Assembly: GCF_900091465.1 (NCBI RefSeq)
Contig: NZ_FMHV01000002.1
Span: 1-64,000 of the forward strand
DNA from: Micromonospora rhizosphaerae
Lineage (GTDB): Bacteria > Actinomycetota > Actinomycetes > Mycobacteriales > Micromonosporaceae
Length of the DNA: 64,000 nucleotides
Direction of reading: 5' to 3'
The first letter of the stretch is position 1. Each line of letters begins with the position of its first letter. Positions 54,991-63,677 of the stretch are shown here, in pieces. The position numbers and the translations under genes were made by a program. The notes beneath the pieces were generated by a model. The model ran no database searches. It was not told where the DNA came from and worked only from the letters and a program-made list of their open reading frames with translations.

Positions 54991-57099
54991 ATGACAGACG
55001 GTGCACGCGTGGCGACGCGACCGGGGGTACCGCCCCGGGAGGCGGCCACGCACTGCCCGTACTGCGCGCTCCAGTGCGGCATGGTGCTCCGCGACACCGG
55101 TGAGCGGGTCGAGGTGCTCCCCCGGCAGTTCCCCACCAACCGCGGCGGGCTCTGCCAGAAGGGCTGGACGGCCGCGGAGCTGCTCGACCACCCCGAGCGG
55201 CTGACCACCCCGCTGCTGCGCGACCCGACCGGCGGCAAGCTGCGCCCGGCGAGCTGGGACGAGGCGCTGGACCGGGTCGCCGCCGGGATCCGCACCGTCC
55301 AGAGCGGACATGGCCGCGACGCGGTCGCGGTCTTCGGTGGCGGCGGGCTGACCAACGAGAAGGCGTACGCGCTCGGCAAGTTCGCCCGGGTGGCGCTGCG
55401 GACCCGGCACATCGACTACAACGGCCGGTGGTGCATGTCCTCGGCGGCGGCGGCCGGGATCCGCGCCTTCGGCGTCGACCGGGGACTGCCCTTCCCGCTG
55501 GCCGACCTCGGTCGGGCGGAGACCCTGCTGCTGGTGGGCGCGAACCCGGCGGAGACCATGCCGCCGCTGATGCGCCACCTCGCCGACCAGCGCCGCCGCG
55601 GCGGCCGGCTGATCGTGGTCGACCCCCGGGCCACCGCCACCGCCCGCCAGGCCGACCTGCACCTGCAACCGCTCCCCGGCACCGACCTCGCGGTGGCCAA
55701 CGCAGTGCTGCACATCGCGCTCACCGAGGGCTGGATCGACCGGGACTATGTCGCCGCCCGGACCGAGGGATTCGACGCGGTCCGCCGCACGGTGGCCGGA
55801 TACTGGCCGGCCGAGGTGGAACGGCTCTCCGGGGTGCCGGTGGCCGACCTGGAGGCGACCGCCCGGGCATTGGCCACCGCCGGCAGCGCCATCATCCTCA
55901 CCGCCCGGGGCGCCGAGCAGCACGCCAAGGGCGTCGACACGGTCACCGCCTTCGTCAACCTGGCGCTCGCCCTCGGCCTGCCCGGCCGCTCCGGCTCCGG
56001 GTACGGCTGCCTCACCGGGCAGGGCAACGGTCAGGGCGGGCGGGAGCACGGGCAGAAGGCCGACCAGCTCCCCGGCTACCGGCGGGTCGACGACCCGGCG
56101 GCCCGGGAACACGTGGCCCGGGTCTGGGGCGTACCCGCCGACGGGCTGCCCGGGCCGGGGGTCCCGGCGTACCGGCTGCTGGAGTCGCTCGGCACGTCCG
56201 GCGGGCCCCGCGCGCTGCTGGTCTTCGGCTCCAACCCGGTCGTCTCGGCGCCCCGAGCGGCCCGGATCGAGCGGCGGCTGCGCGGGCTGGACCTGCTGGT
56301 GGTGGCCGACTTCCTGCTCTCCGAGACGGCCGCCCTCGCCGACGTGGTGCTGCCGGTCACCCAGTGGGCCGAGGAAGACGGCACGCTGACCAATCTGGAG
56401 GGTCGAGTGCTGCGCCGCCGCGCGCTGCGCGAGCCGCCGCCGGGCGTCCGCACCGACCTGGCCATCCTCGCCGACCTCGCCACCCGCCTCGACGCGCCGG
56501 TGCGGTTTCCGGTCGACCCGCGGGTGGTCTTCGAGGAGCTGAGGCGGGCCTCGGCCGGCGGGCCGGCCGACTACGCCGGGGTGAGCTGGGAGCGGATCGA
56601 GGCCGCCGACGGCGTCTTCTGGCCCTGCCCGGACCCGGACGGCCCGGACACGCCCCGGCTCTTCGCCGACTCCTTCCCCACGCCGGACGGGCGAGCCCGG
56701 TTCCACCCGGTGACGCATCGGCCGGCCGCCGAGGAGGTCTGCGCCGCCTACCCGGTGCACTTCACCACCGGTCGGGTGCTGGCGCACTACCAGTCGGGCA
56801 CCCAGACCCGCCGGGTGGCCGCGCTGCGCCGGGCCGCCCCCGGCGCCTTCGTCGAGCTGCACCCCGATCTGGCCGCCCGGCTCGGCGTCACCGAGGGCGA
56901 CGAGGTGCGGGTCGTCTCCCGCCGCGGCGAGCTGCGCGCCCCGGCCCGGCTCAGCCCGGCGATCCGGCCGGACACCGTCTTCGCGCCGTTCCACTTTGCC
57001 GGCGCGGCCCGGGCGAACTCGGTCACCAACGACGCGCTCGACCCGGTCTCCGGGATGCCGGAATTCAAGATCTGCGCCGTCCGGGTGGAGAAGGCATGA
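54991..57099 (+). CDS. nasA: assimilatory nitrate reductase catalytic subunit (molybdopterin)
   Basis: A 702-residue Mo-bis-MGD enzyme that reduces nitrate to nitrite in the cytoplasm. The [4Fe-4S] ligands are Cys22, Cys25, Cys29 (CPYCALQCG) and Cys55 (GGLCQKGW). Cys148 in NGRWCMSSAAAAG is the probable molybdenum ligand, as in NapA/NarB-type enzymes. Cofactor-binding segments include GANPAETMPPLMRHL, GYGCLTGQGNGQGGREHGQK and the C-terminal HFAGAARANSVTNDALDP. It lacks the C-terminal [2Fe-2S] domain of some NasA proteins; the next gene carries one. Its stop overlaps that gene's start by 4 bases. Confidence 0.92.
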   Translation: MTDGARVATRPGVPPREAATHCPYCALQCGMVLRDTGERVEVLPRQFPTNRGGLCQKGWTAAELLDHPERLTTPLLRDPTGGKLRPASWDEALDRVAAGIRTVQSGHGRDAVAVFGGGGLTNEKAYALGKFARVALRTRHIDYNGRWCMSSAAAAGIRAFGVDRGLPFPLADLGRAETLLLVGANPAETMPPLMRHLADQRRRGGRLIVVDPRATATARQADLHLQPLPGTDLAVANAVLHIALTEGWIDRDYVAARTEGFDAVRRTVAGYWPAEVERLSGVPVADLEATARALATAGSAIILTARGAEQHAKGVDTVTAFVNLALALGLPGRSGSGYGCLTGQGNGQGGREHGQKADQLPGYRRVDDPAAREHVARVWGVPADGLPGPGVPAYRLLESLGTSGGPRALLVFGSNPVVSAPRAARIERRLRGLDLLVVADFLLSETAALADVVLPVTQWAEEDGTLTNLEGRVLRRRALREPPPGVRTDLAILADLATRLDAPVRFPVDPRVVFEELRRASAGGPADYAGVSWERIEAADGVFWPCPDPDGPDTPRLFADSFPTPDGRARFHPVTHRPAAEEVCAAYPVHFTTGRVLAHYQSGTQTRRVAALRRAAPGAFVELHPDLAARLGVTEGDEVRVVSRRGELRAPARLSPAIRPDTVFAPFHFAGAARANSVTNDALDPVSGMPEFKICAVRVEKA

Positions 57100-58559
57100 G
57101 CGAGCGGGTCGTGATCGTCGGGTACGGGATGGCCGGGTCCCGGCTCGCCGCCGAGCTGCACGCCCGGGGCGGGGACCGGAAGGTGACCGTGCTCGGCGCG
57201 GAGCCGCACCGCGCGTACAACCGGATCATGCTCTCCGCCCTGCTGGTCGGGAAGATCGACGAGCCGGACGTGGAGCTGGCCGAGGTCGCCGGGCAGGGCG
57301 TCGACGTGCGGACCGGGGTGGCGGTCACCGCGATCGACCGGGCCGCCCGCGAGGTCCGCACCGACGACGGCGACCGGATCTCCTACGACCACCTGGTCCT
57401 CGCCACCGGCAGCCGCGCGCTGCTGCCGCCGCTGCCCGGCCTGGACCCCCTCCCGGACCGGGTGGTCGCCTTCCGCACCCTGGACGACTGCCGCCGGATC
57501 GTCGCCGCCGCCCGGGGCGCCCGCAGCGCCCTGGTGCTCGGCGGCGGGCTGCTCGGGCTGGAGGCGGCCCGCGGGCTCGCCACCCGGGGACTGGACGTGA
57601 CGGTGGTCCACCAGGCCGGACACCTGATGGAACGGCAGCTCGACCCGACGGCCGGGGCGGTGCTCGCCGGTACCCTCGCCGGCCTCGGCGTGCGTACCCG
57701 GCTGGCGGTCCCGGCGACCGCCGTGGCCGCCGACGCCGACGGGGTCCGCCTCGACCTGGCCGACGGCGGTTGCCTCGCCGCCGACCTGCTGGTCCTCTCC
57801 TGCGGGGTACGCCCCGACACCGCCCTGGCCGCCGCGGCCGGACTGACCGTGGAGCACGGCGTCGTGGTGGACGACCGGATGCGGACCAGCGACCGGCGGA
57901 TCTCGGCGATCGGCGACTGTGCGCAGCACGACGGGAGGCTGACCGGGCTGGTCGCCCCGGCCTGGGCGCAGGCCCGGGTGGTGGCGCAGGTGCTGACCGG
58001 CGAGGACCCGCTGGCCCGGTACCGGCCCCGGCCGGTGGTGACCCGGCTCAAGGCGGCCGGCATCGACCTGGCCGCGATGGGCGACGCCACCGGCGGCGAC
58101 CCGGCGGTAAGCGGGTCGGGAAACGGCGGGCCGGCCGAGGAGCTGACCTTCGCGGACCCGGCCCGGGGCACGTACGCCCGGCTGCGGATCCGGGACGAGC
58201 GGTTGACCGGGGCGATCCTGCTCGGCGACAACCCGGCGGTCGGCATGGTGGTGCAGCTCTTCGATCGGGGCGCCCCGGTACCGGCGGACCGGCGGTCGCT
58301 ACTGCTCGGCCGGGCCTTCGGCACCGCCCCGGCCGCGCCGGCCGCGTCCCCGGCGCTGATGCCAGACGCGGCCACGGTGTGCCAGTGCAACGACGTCAGC
58401 AAGGGCGCGCTGGTGAGCTGCTGGCGCTCCGGCGCCCGGACGGTCGACGAGTTGGCCACGGCGACCCGGGCCGGCACCGGCTGCGGCGGCTGCCGGGACG
58501 CGGTCGCGGGCATCGTCGACTGGCTCGCCGAGGCGGACCCGGTGGCGGCGATGCGATGA
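57096..58559 (+). CDS. FAD-dependent NAD(P)H oxidoreductase with BFD-type [2Fe-2S] domain, NasB/NasC-like
   Basis: A 487-residue flavoprotein. The FAD Rossmann motif VVIVGYGMAGSRLAAELHAR opens the chain, a second dinucleotide fold follows (ALVLGGGLLGLEAARGLATR), and ISAIGDCAQHDGRL is the usual FAD ribityl motif. The C-terminal ~60 residues form a BFD-like [2Fe-2S] domain with Cys429 and Cys431 (CQCND) and a later GTGCGGC pair. The layout equals the first half of NirB without the siroheme part. It probably passes electrons from NAD(P)H to the nitrate reductase, to which it is coupled by a 4-base overlap. Confidence 0.83.
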   Translation: MSERVVIVGYGMAGSRLAAELHARGGDRKVTVLGAEPHRAYNRIMLSALLVGKIDEPDVELAEVAGQGVDVRTGVAVTAIDRAAREVRTDDGDRISYDHLVLATGSRALLPPLPGLDPLPDRVVAFRTLDDCRRIVAAARGARSALVLGGGLLGLEAARGLATRGLDVTVVHQAGHLMERQLDPTAGAVLAGTLAGLGVRTRLAVPATAVAADADGVRLDLADGGCLAADLLVLSCGVRPDTALAAAAGLTVEHGVVVDDRMRTSDRRISAIGDCAQHDGRLTGLVAPAWAQARVVAQVLTGEDPLARYRPRPVVTRLKAAGIDLAAMGDATGGDPAVSGSGNGGPAEELTFADPARGTYARLRIRDERLTGAILLGDNPAVGMVVQLFDRGAPVPADRRSLLLGRAFGTAPAAPAASPALMPDAATVCQCNDVSKGALVSCWRSGARTVDELATATRAGTGCGGCRDAVAGIVDWLAEADPVAAMR

Positions 58560-58611
58560 AGGGACGGCGTGGACGGGACGTAATCGACCACGGCTCACGG
58601 GAGGTGACGCG

Positions 58612-61170
58612 ATGAGCGGCGGCAATCTGGTCGTCATCGGCAACGGCATGGTGGGGCAGCGCTTCGTCGAGGCGCTGCGCGCCCGGGACCACGACCGGCG
58701 CTGGCGGGTGACGGTGCTCGCCGAGGAGCGCCGGCCGGCGTACGACCGGGTGCGGCTCTCGGCGTTCTTCGACGGGGTGGACGCCGACGAGCTGAACCTG
58801 CACACCCCGGACGACGGGGTGGAGCTGCGCCTCGGCGAGCCGGCCATCGGCATCGACCGGGCGCGGCGGGTGGTGACCACGGCGGCCGGCGAGCACCCGT
58901 ACGACGCGCTGGTGCTGGCCACCGGGTCGTACCCCTTCGTGCCGCCGGTCGACGGCGCGGGCCTGCCCGGGGTCTTCGTCTATCGGACGCTGGACGACCT
59001 GGCGGCGATCCGGGAGCATGCCCGGGTCCGGCGCACCGGCGCGGTGATCGGCGGCGGGCTGCTCGGGCTGGAGGCGGCGAACGCGCTACGGCTGCTCGGC
59101 CTGGCCACCCACGTGGTCGAGTTCGCGCCCCGGCTGATGCCGGTGCAGGTGGACGAGGCGGGCGGGGCGATGCTCCGCCGGCACGTCGAGGAGCTGGGGG
59201 TGACCACCCACCTCGGGGCCGCCACCACCACGATCCGCCCCGGCCCGGACGGCATGGTCGCCGCGCTGGACCTCTCCGACGGCAGCACCATCGACGCCGA
59301 GCTGGTGGTGGTGGCCGCGGGCATCCGGCCCCGCGACGAGCTGGCCCGGGCCGCCGGCCTGGCGCTCGGCCCGCGCGGCGGGGTGCTGGTCGACGCGACC
59401 TGCCGCAGCGACGACGAGCGGATCTGGGCGGTCGGCGAGTGCGCGGCGGTGGACGGCACCTGCCATGGCCTGGTCGCCCCCGGATACGCGATGGCCGAGG
59501 TGGTCGCCGACCGGCTGCTCGGCGGCCCGGCCACCTTCCCCGGAGCGGACACCGCCACCAAGCTCAAGCTGCTCGGCGTGGACGTGGCCTCCTTCGGCGA
59601 CGCACACGGCGCCACCCCGGGGTGTCTCGACGTCACCTTCACCGACCCGGCCACCCGCACGTACGCGAAGCTGGTCCTCTCCGACGACGCGCGGACGCTG
59701 CTCGGCGGCGTGCTGGTCGGCGACGCGAGCGCCTACCCGACGCTGCGGGCCAGCGTCGGCGGGCCGCTGCCCGCTCCCCCGCTGGCGCTGCTGGCGCCGG
59801 CCGGCGGGGCGGACGCCGGCGCGCTGCCCGGCGCCGCGCAGGTCTGCTCCTGCAACGCGGTGACCCGGGCGGAGATCGATGCGGCGATCGCCGGCGGCGC
59901 CCACGACGTGCCGGCGTTGAAGGCCTGCACCCGGGCCGGCACCAGCTGCGGCTCCTGCGTGCCGATGCTGAAGCAGCTCCTCGACGCGGCCGGGGTTGAG
60001 CAGTCCACCGCGCTCTGCGAGCATTTCGACCTGAGCCGGCGGGAGCTCTTCGAGGTCGTCCGGGTCCGTGGCACCCGCACCTTCTCCCGCCTGGTCGCGG
60101 AGCACGGGCGGGGCCGCGGCTGCGACATCTGCAAGCCGGTGGTCGCCTCGATCCTCGCCTCGCTCGGCACCGGCCACGTGCTCGACGGCGGGCAGGCCTC
60201 GCTGCAGGACACCAACGACCACTTCCTGGCCAACCTGCAACGCGACGGCAGCTACTCGGTGGTGCCCCGGATCCCCGGCGGCGAGATCACCCCGGAGAAG
60301 CTGATCGTCATCGGCGAGGTAGCCCGGGACTTCCGGCTCTACACCAAGATCACCGGCGGGCAGCGGATCGACCTGTTCGGCGCCCGGGTCGAGCAGCTGC
60401 CGCAGATCTGGCGCCGGCTGGTCGAGGCCGGCTTCGAGTCCGGCCACGCGTACGGCAAGGCGCTGCGGACGGTGAAGTCCTGCGTCGGTGAGACCTGGTG
60501 CCGGTACGGGGTGCAGGACTCGGTCGGCCTGGCCATCGCCCTGGAGCTGCGCTACCGGGGGTTGCGCGCCCCACACAAGATCAAGTCGGCGGTCTCCGGC
60601 TGCGCCCGCGAGTGCGCCGAGGCACGCAGCAAGGACTTCGGGATCATCGCCACCGAGTCCGGCTGGAACCTCTACGTCGGCGGCAACGGCGGCTTCCGGC
60701 CCCGGCACGCCGACCTCTTCGCCTCCGACCTGAGCACCGAGGAGCTGGTCCGCTACGTCGACCGGTTCCTGATGTTCTACATCCGCACCGCCGACCGCCT
60801 GCAGCGCACCGCCGCCTGGATCGAGGCGATGGAGGACGGCCTCGACCACCTGCGCGCGGTCATCGTGGACGACGCGCTCGGGCTCTGCGCCGAACTCGAC
60901 GCGGCGATGGCCCGGCACGTGGCGTCCTACTCGGACGAGTGGCGCGACGTCCTCGACGACCCGGACCGGCTGCGCCGGTTCACCTCCTTCGTCAACGCCC
61001 CGGACGTGCCGGACCCGTCGATCACCTTCGCGATGGAGCGGGGGCAGCCGGTGCCCGCCGGCCGCTCCCGACCGCCGGCCGCGAGCCCGGCGCGGGCCGA
61101 GGGCGCCGGTGCCGCGTCCGCCCGCCGCCGCCAGCCGGTCGCGCTCGGCCTTCCGGAGGTACGCCGATGA
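58612..61170 (+). CDS. nirB: nitrite reductase (NAD(P)H) large subunit
   Basis: An 852-residue siroheme enzyme that reduces nitrite to ammonium with six electrons from NAD(P)H. Domains in order: FAD/NAD(P)H reductase (NLVVIGNGMVGQRFVEALRA; GAVIGGGLLGLEAANALRLL), a BFD [2Fe-2S] domain (VCSCNAV and GTSCGSC near residues 415-450), and the sulfite/nitrite reductase halves. Siroheme/[4Fe-4S] cysteines are Cys624, Cys630 (SCVGETWCRYG), Cys664 and Cys668 (SGCARECAEA). The ATG follows GGGAGGTGACGCG. The stop overlaps nirD by 4 bases. Confidence 0.95.
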   Translation: MSGGNLVVIGNGMVGQRFVEALRARDHDRRWRVTVLAEERRPAYDRVRLSAFFDGVDADELNLHTPDDGVELRLGEPAIGIDRARRVVTTAAGEHPYDALVLATGSYPFVPPVDGAGLPGVFVYRTLDDLAAIREHARVRRTGAVIGGGLLGLEAANALRLLGLATHVVEFAPRLMPVQVDEAGGAMLRRHVEELGVTTHLGAATTTIRPGPDGMVAALDLSDGSTIDAELVVVAAGIRPRDELARAAGLALGPRGGVLVDATCRSDDERIWAVGECAAVDGTCHGLVAPGYAMAEVVADRLLGGPATFPGADTATKLKLLGVDVASFGDAHGATPGCLDVTFTDPATRTYAKLVLSDDARTLLGGVLVGDASAYPTLRASVGGPLPAPPLALLAPAGGADAGALPGAAQVCSCNAVTRAEIDAAIAGGAHDVPALKACTRAGTSCGSCVPMLKQLLDAAGVEQSTALCEHFDLSRRELFEVVRVRGTRTFSRLVAEHGRGRGCDICKPVVASILASLGTGHVLDGGQASLQDTNDHFLANLQRDGSYSVVPRIPGGEITPEKLIVIGEVARDFRLYTKITGGQRIDLFGARVEQLPQIWRRLVEAGFESGHAYGKALRTVKSCVGETWCRYGVQDSVGLAIALELRYRGLRAPHKIKSAVSGCARECAEARSKDFGIIATESGWNLYVGGNGGFRPRHADLFASDLSTEELVRYVDRFLMFYIRTADRLQRTAAWIEAMEDGLDHLRAVIVDDALGLCAELDAAMARHVASYSDEWRDVLDDPDRLRRFTSFVNAPDVPDPSITFAMERGQPVPAGRSRPPAASPARAEGAGAASARRRQPVALGLPEVRR

Positions 61171-61514
61171 GCCCCACGGCGACGCTGTCCTGGACCCCGG
61201 TCTGCCCCCTGGACCGGCTGGAGCCCGACCGGGGCGTCGCCGCACTGGTCGACGGCGTGCAGGTGGCGCTCTTCGCGACCGGCGGCGAGCTGTTCGCGGT
61301 CGACAACCTGGACCCGGTCGGCGGCGCGTACGTGATGTCCCGCGGCATCGTGGGCAGTCGCGGCGCGATGCCGACGCTCGCCTCCCCGCTGCACAAGCAG
61401 GTCTACGACCTGCGGACCGGGCGGTGCCTGGACCTGCCCGACGTGACGCTGCGTCGGCACGAGACGCGCTGCCGGGACGGGCTGGTCGAGGTGCGGCTGC
61501 GACAGGAGGTGTGA
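61167..61514 (+). CDS. nirD: nitrite reductase (NAD(P)H) small subunit
   Basis: A 115-residue Rieske-fold protein that completes the NirBD nitrite reductase. It starts MSPTATLSWTPVCPLDRLEP and has the segment VALFATGGELFAVDNLDPVG and the core PLHKQVYDLRTGRCLDLPD. The CxH and CxxH ligands of a true Rieske cluster are absent, as in E. coli NirD, so it is structural or docking. It overlaps nirB and the next gene (TGATG), completing a tight operon. Confidence 0.9.
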   Translation: MSPTATLSWTPVCPLDRLEPDRGVAALVDGVQVALFATGGELFAVDNLDPVGGAYVMSRGIVGSRGAMPTLASPLHKQVYDLRTGRCLDLPDVTLRRHETRCRDGLVEVRLRQEV

Positions 61515-62602
61515 TGCGCGACGAACTGGCCGGCTTCACCATCGGGGTGACCGCCGACCGGCGGCGCGACGAGCTGGCCGCGCTGCTGCAACGGCGCGGC
61601 GCCCGGGTGGTCCTCGCCCCGGCCCTGCGGATCGTGCCGCTGGCCGACGACACCGACCTGCGCGCGGCCACCCGCGCCTGCCTCGACCGCCCGCCGGACA
61701 TCCTGATGGCCAACACCGGCATCGGGATGCGGGGCTGGCTGGAGGCGGCCGAGGGGTGGGGGCTGGCCGAACCGCTGCGCTCGGTGCTCTCGCAGGCCTA
61801 CGTGGTGACCCGCGGCCCGAAGGCGCGCGGCGCGATCCGGGCCGCCGGTCTGCACGACCAGTGGTCCCCGGCCTCGGAGAGCTGCGACGAGGTGGTCGAG
61901 CACCTGCGCCGGCGCGGGGTGGCCGGGCAGGTCATCGCCGTGCAGCTGCACGGCGAGCGGCAGCCGGAGTGCACCGCGGCGCTGGAAGAGGCCGGGGCCA
62001 CGGTGATCGAGGTGCCGGTCTACCGCTGGGCCCCGCCGACCGACCCGGCCCCGCTGCACCGGCTCATCGACCTGGTCGCCGGCCGGCTGGTGGACGCGGT
62101 CACGTTCACCTCCGCCCCCGCGGCGGAGGCGCTGCTGCGGGCGGCCGGGGACCGTACCGAGACGGTGCTGGCGGCGCTGCGGAGTGACGTGCTGGCCAGC
62201 TGCGTCGGCCCGGTCACCTCGGAACCGCTGGTCCGGCGCGGAGTCCCGGTGAGCGCCCCGAACCGGGCGCGGCTCGGGGCCCTGGTCCGCACGATCGTCG
62301 ACGAGCTGCCGCGCCGGACGACGACCATCAAGGCGGCGGGTCACCTGCTGACCCTGCGCGGGCACGCGGCGGTGGTCGACGGGGAGCTGCGCCCGCTCGC
62401 CCCCGCGCCGATGGCCGTGCTTCGGGCGCTGGCCGGGTCCCCGGGCCGGGTGCTCTCCCGGACCGCCCTGCTGCGGGTGCTGCCGCGCGGCGCCGACGAG
62501 CACGCGGTGGAGATGGCGGTGGCCCGGCTCCGCGCCGGGCTGCGGGCGCCACGGGTGGTGCAGACCGTGGTCAAGCGCGGCTACCGCCTCCGGATCGACT
62601 GA
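61514..62602 (+). CDS. nnaR: NnaR-like regulator: uroporphyrinogen-III synthase domain fused to a winged helix
   Basis: A 362-residue fusion. Residues ~1-265 have the HemD fold (FTIGVTADRRRDELAALLQR; VIAVQLHGERQPECTAALEE; DAVTFTSAPAAEALLRAAGD). Residues ~270-362 form an OmpR-type winged helix (LRPLAPAPMAVLRALAGSPG, RTALLRVLPRGADEHAVEMA, VVQTVVKRGYRLRID). This architecture is that of NnaR, the nitrate/nitrite assimilation regulator of Streptomyces that works with GlnR. The HemD part may sense a tetrapyrrole linked to siroheme supply; whether it retains synthase activity is unknown. The start overlaps the nirD stop. Confidence 0.85.
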   Translation: MRDELAGFTIGVTADRRRDELAALLQRRGARVVLAPALRIVPLADDTDLRAATRACLDRPPDILMANTGIGMRGWLEAAEGWGLAEPLRSVLSQAYVVTRGPKARGAIRAAGLHDQWSPASESCDEVVEHLRRRGVAGQVIAVQLHGERQPECTAALEEAGATVIEVPVYRWAPPTDPAPLHRLIDLVAGRLVDAVTFTSAPAAEALLRAAGDRTETVLAALRSDVLASCVGPVTSEPLVRRGVPVSAPNRARLGALVRTIVDELPRRTTTIKAAGHLLTLRGHAAVVDGELRPLAPAPMAVLRALAGSPGRVLSRTALLRVLPRGADEHAVEMAVARLRAGLRAPRVVQTVVKRGYRLRID

Positions 62603-62644
62603 GGCCGGGGCTCTGCGGCGAGGTCGCGGCCCGCCGAGTCGGGT

Positions 62645-63268
62645 TCAGGCGACCGGGGCCGGGTGGCCGCGGTCGTGCTCGGCCTGGAGGCGGAGCATGG
62701 CGTGCTCGACGACGGTCACCAGCACCTGCTTGACCGACTCCCGCTGCCGGGCGTCGCACATCACCAGCGGCACGTCCGACGGGATCGCCAGCGCCTCGCG
62801 CACCTCCTCCAGCTCGTACCGCGGCGCGCCGTCGAACCGGTTGAGCGCCACCACGTACGGCAGATTGCGATTTTCGAAGTAGTCCAGCGGGGCGAAGGCG
62901 TCGGTGATCCGTCGGGTGTCGACCAGGACAGCCGCGCCCACCGCGCCCCGGATGATCTCGTCCCACATGAACCAGAAGCGGGTCTGGCCCGGCGTGCCGA
63001 ACAGGTAGAGGATCAGGTCCTGGGCCATGGTGATCCGGCCGAAGTCCATGGCGACGGTCGTGGTCTCCTTGCCGGGCACCTTCGACGGGTCGTCGATGCC
63101 CACGCCCGCCGCGGTCATCAGCGCCTCGGTGGTCAGCGGAGTGATCTCGGAGATCGCGCCGACCAGGGTCGTCTTACCCACGCCGAAGCCGCCCGCGACC
63201 ACGATCTTCGCGGAGATGATCTCCTGGCTGCTGCGCGCCCCGGAGCGGTCATAGTTCGCGAAGTCCAC
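62645..63268 (-). CDS. conservon GTP/ATP-binding protein, CvnD-like
   Basis: A 207-residue small GTPase-like protein of the actinobacterial conservons. Walker A is IVVAGGFGVGKTTLVGAISE near residues 23-36; the switch region is ETTTVAMDFGRITM, and LYLFGTPGQTRFWFMWDEII is the G3-like motif with Gln. VVALNRFD stands for the NKxD base-specificity motif, with R for K. CvnA-D modules couple a sensor kinase (CvnA), a roadblock protein (CvnB) and DUF742 (CvnC) to this switch at the membrane. The GTG start overlaps the cvnC-like gene by 20 bases. Confidence 0.88.
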   Translation of the reverse strand: MDFANYDRSGARSSQEIISAKIVVAGGFGVGKTTLVGAISEITPLTTEALMTAAGVGIDDPSKVPGKETTTVAMDFGRITMAQDLILYLFGTPGQTRFWFMWDEIIRGAVGAAVLVDTRRITDAFAPLDYFENRNLPYVVALNRFDGAPRYELEEVREALAIPSDVPLVMCDARQRESVKQVLVTVVEHAMLRLQAEHDRGHPAPVA

Positions 63269-63611
63269 TTAGCACCCTTCCAAGCAGGTTCATTCGCTCC
63301 GCGAACCCGACGGCGGGAGCGGCGGTGTGTAGCGTCAGCAGGCCCTCGGCCAGCATGTCGGCGACCAGCACCCGGGCGACGCCCAGCGGCATCCGGGTGT
63401 ACGCGGCGATCTCCGCCAGCGACTGTGCCCGGCCCTCGCAGACCGTGGCGATGCGGTACTTGTCGTGCCCGGCGAACCGCGACTCGGCCTGCTGCGTGGG
63501 AGTGCACGACAGCACCGCCTCCAGCGCGATGTCCCGCAGGGGCTCGGTGCGGCCAAGGGTGACCGCGTATGGCCGCACCAGCGCCCCACGCGGGTCCCGC
63601 CGTTGGTCCAT
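63249..63611 (-). CDS. DUF742 conservon protein, CvnC-like
   Basis: A 120-residue protein with the DUF742 pattern: LVRPYAVTLGRTEPLRDIAL, then the winged-helix-like SLAEIAAYTRMPLGVARVLV and ADMLAEGLLTLH. It is the third member of the CvnABCD module and overlaps the CvnD-like gene by 20 bases. The ATG follows GGAGGTGATCGCG. Confidence 0.88.
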   Translation of the reverse strand: MDQRRDPRGALVRPYAVTLGRTEPLRDIALEAVLSCTPTQQAESRFAGHDKYRIATVCEGRAQSLAEIAAYTRMPLGVARVLVADMLAEGLLTLHTAAPAVGFAERMNLLGRVLSGLREL

Positions 63612-63677
63612 GTCGCGATCACCTCCTTCCGTACGGAGCCGGGTCGGCTCCGATCACCTCGTCCCGCCGGCGCCGGC

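Noticed and set aside
55428..58559. 1043-codon plus-strand frame across nitrate reductase
   Set aside because: It is the third-position shadow of nasA; only its last part, from 57096, is the real FAD protein.
61167..61514. True Rieske cluster in NirD
   Set aside because: The CxH and CxxH ligand motifs are absent; the fold alone is kept, as in known NirD proteins.
59086..61722. 878-codon minus-strand frame
   Set aside because: Antisense of nirB and nirD; the sense genes have siroheme and FAD motifs.
52042..62602. Respiratory rather than assimilatory nitrate reduction
   Set aside because: There are no narGHJI genes; the soluble NarB/NasA-type enzyme with NirBD and an NnaR-like regulator indicates assimilation.
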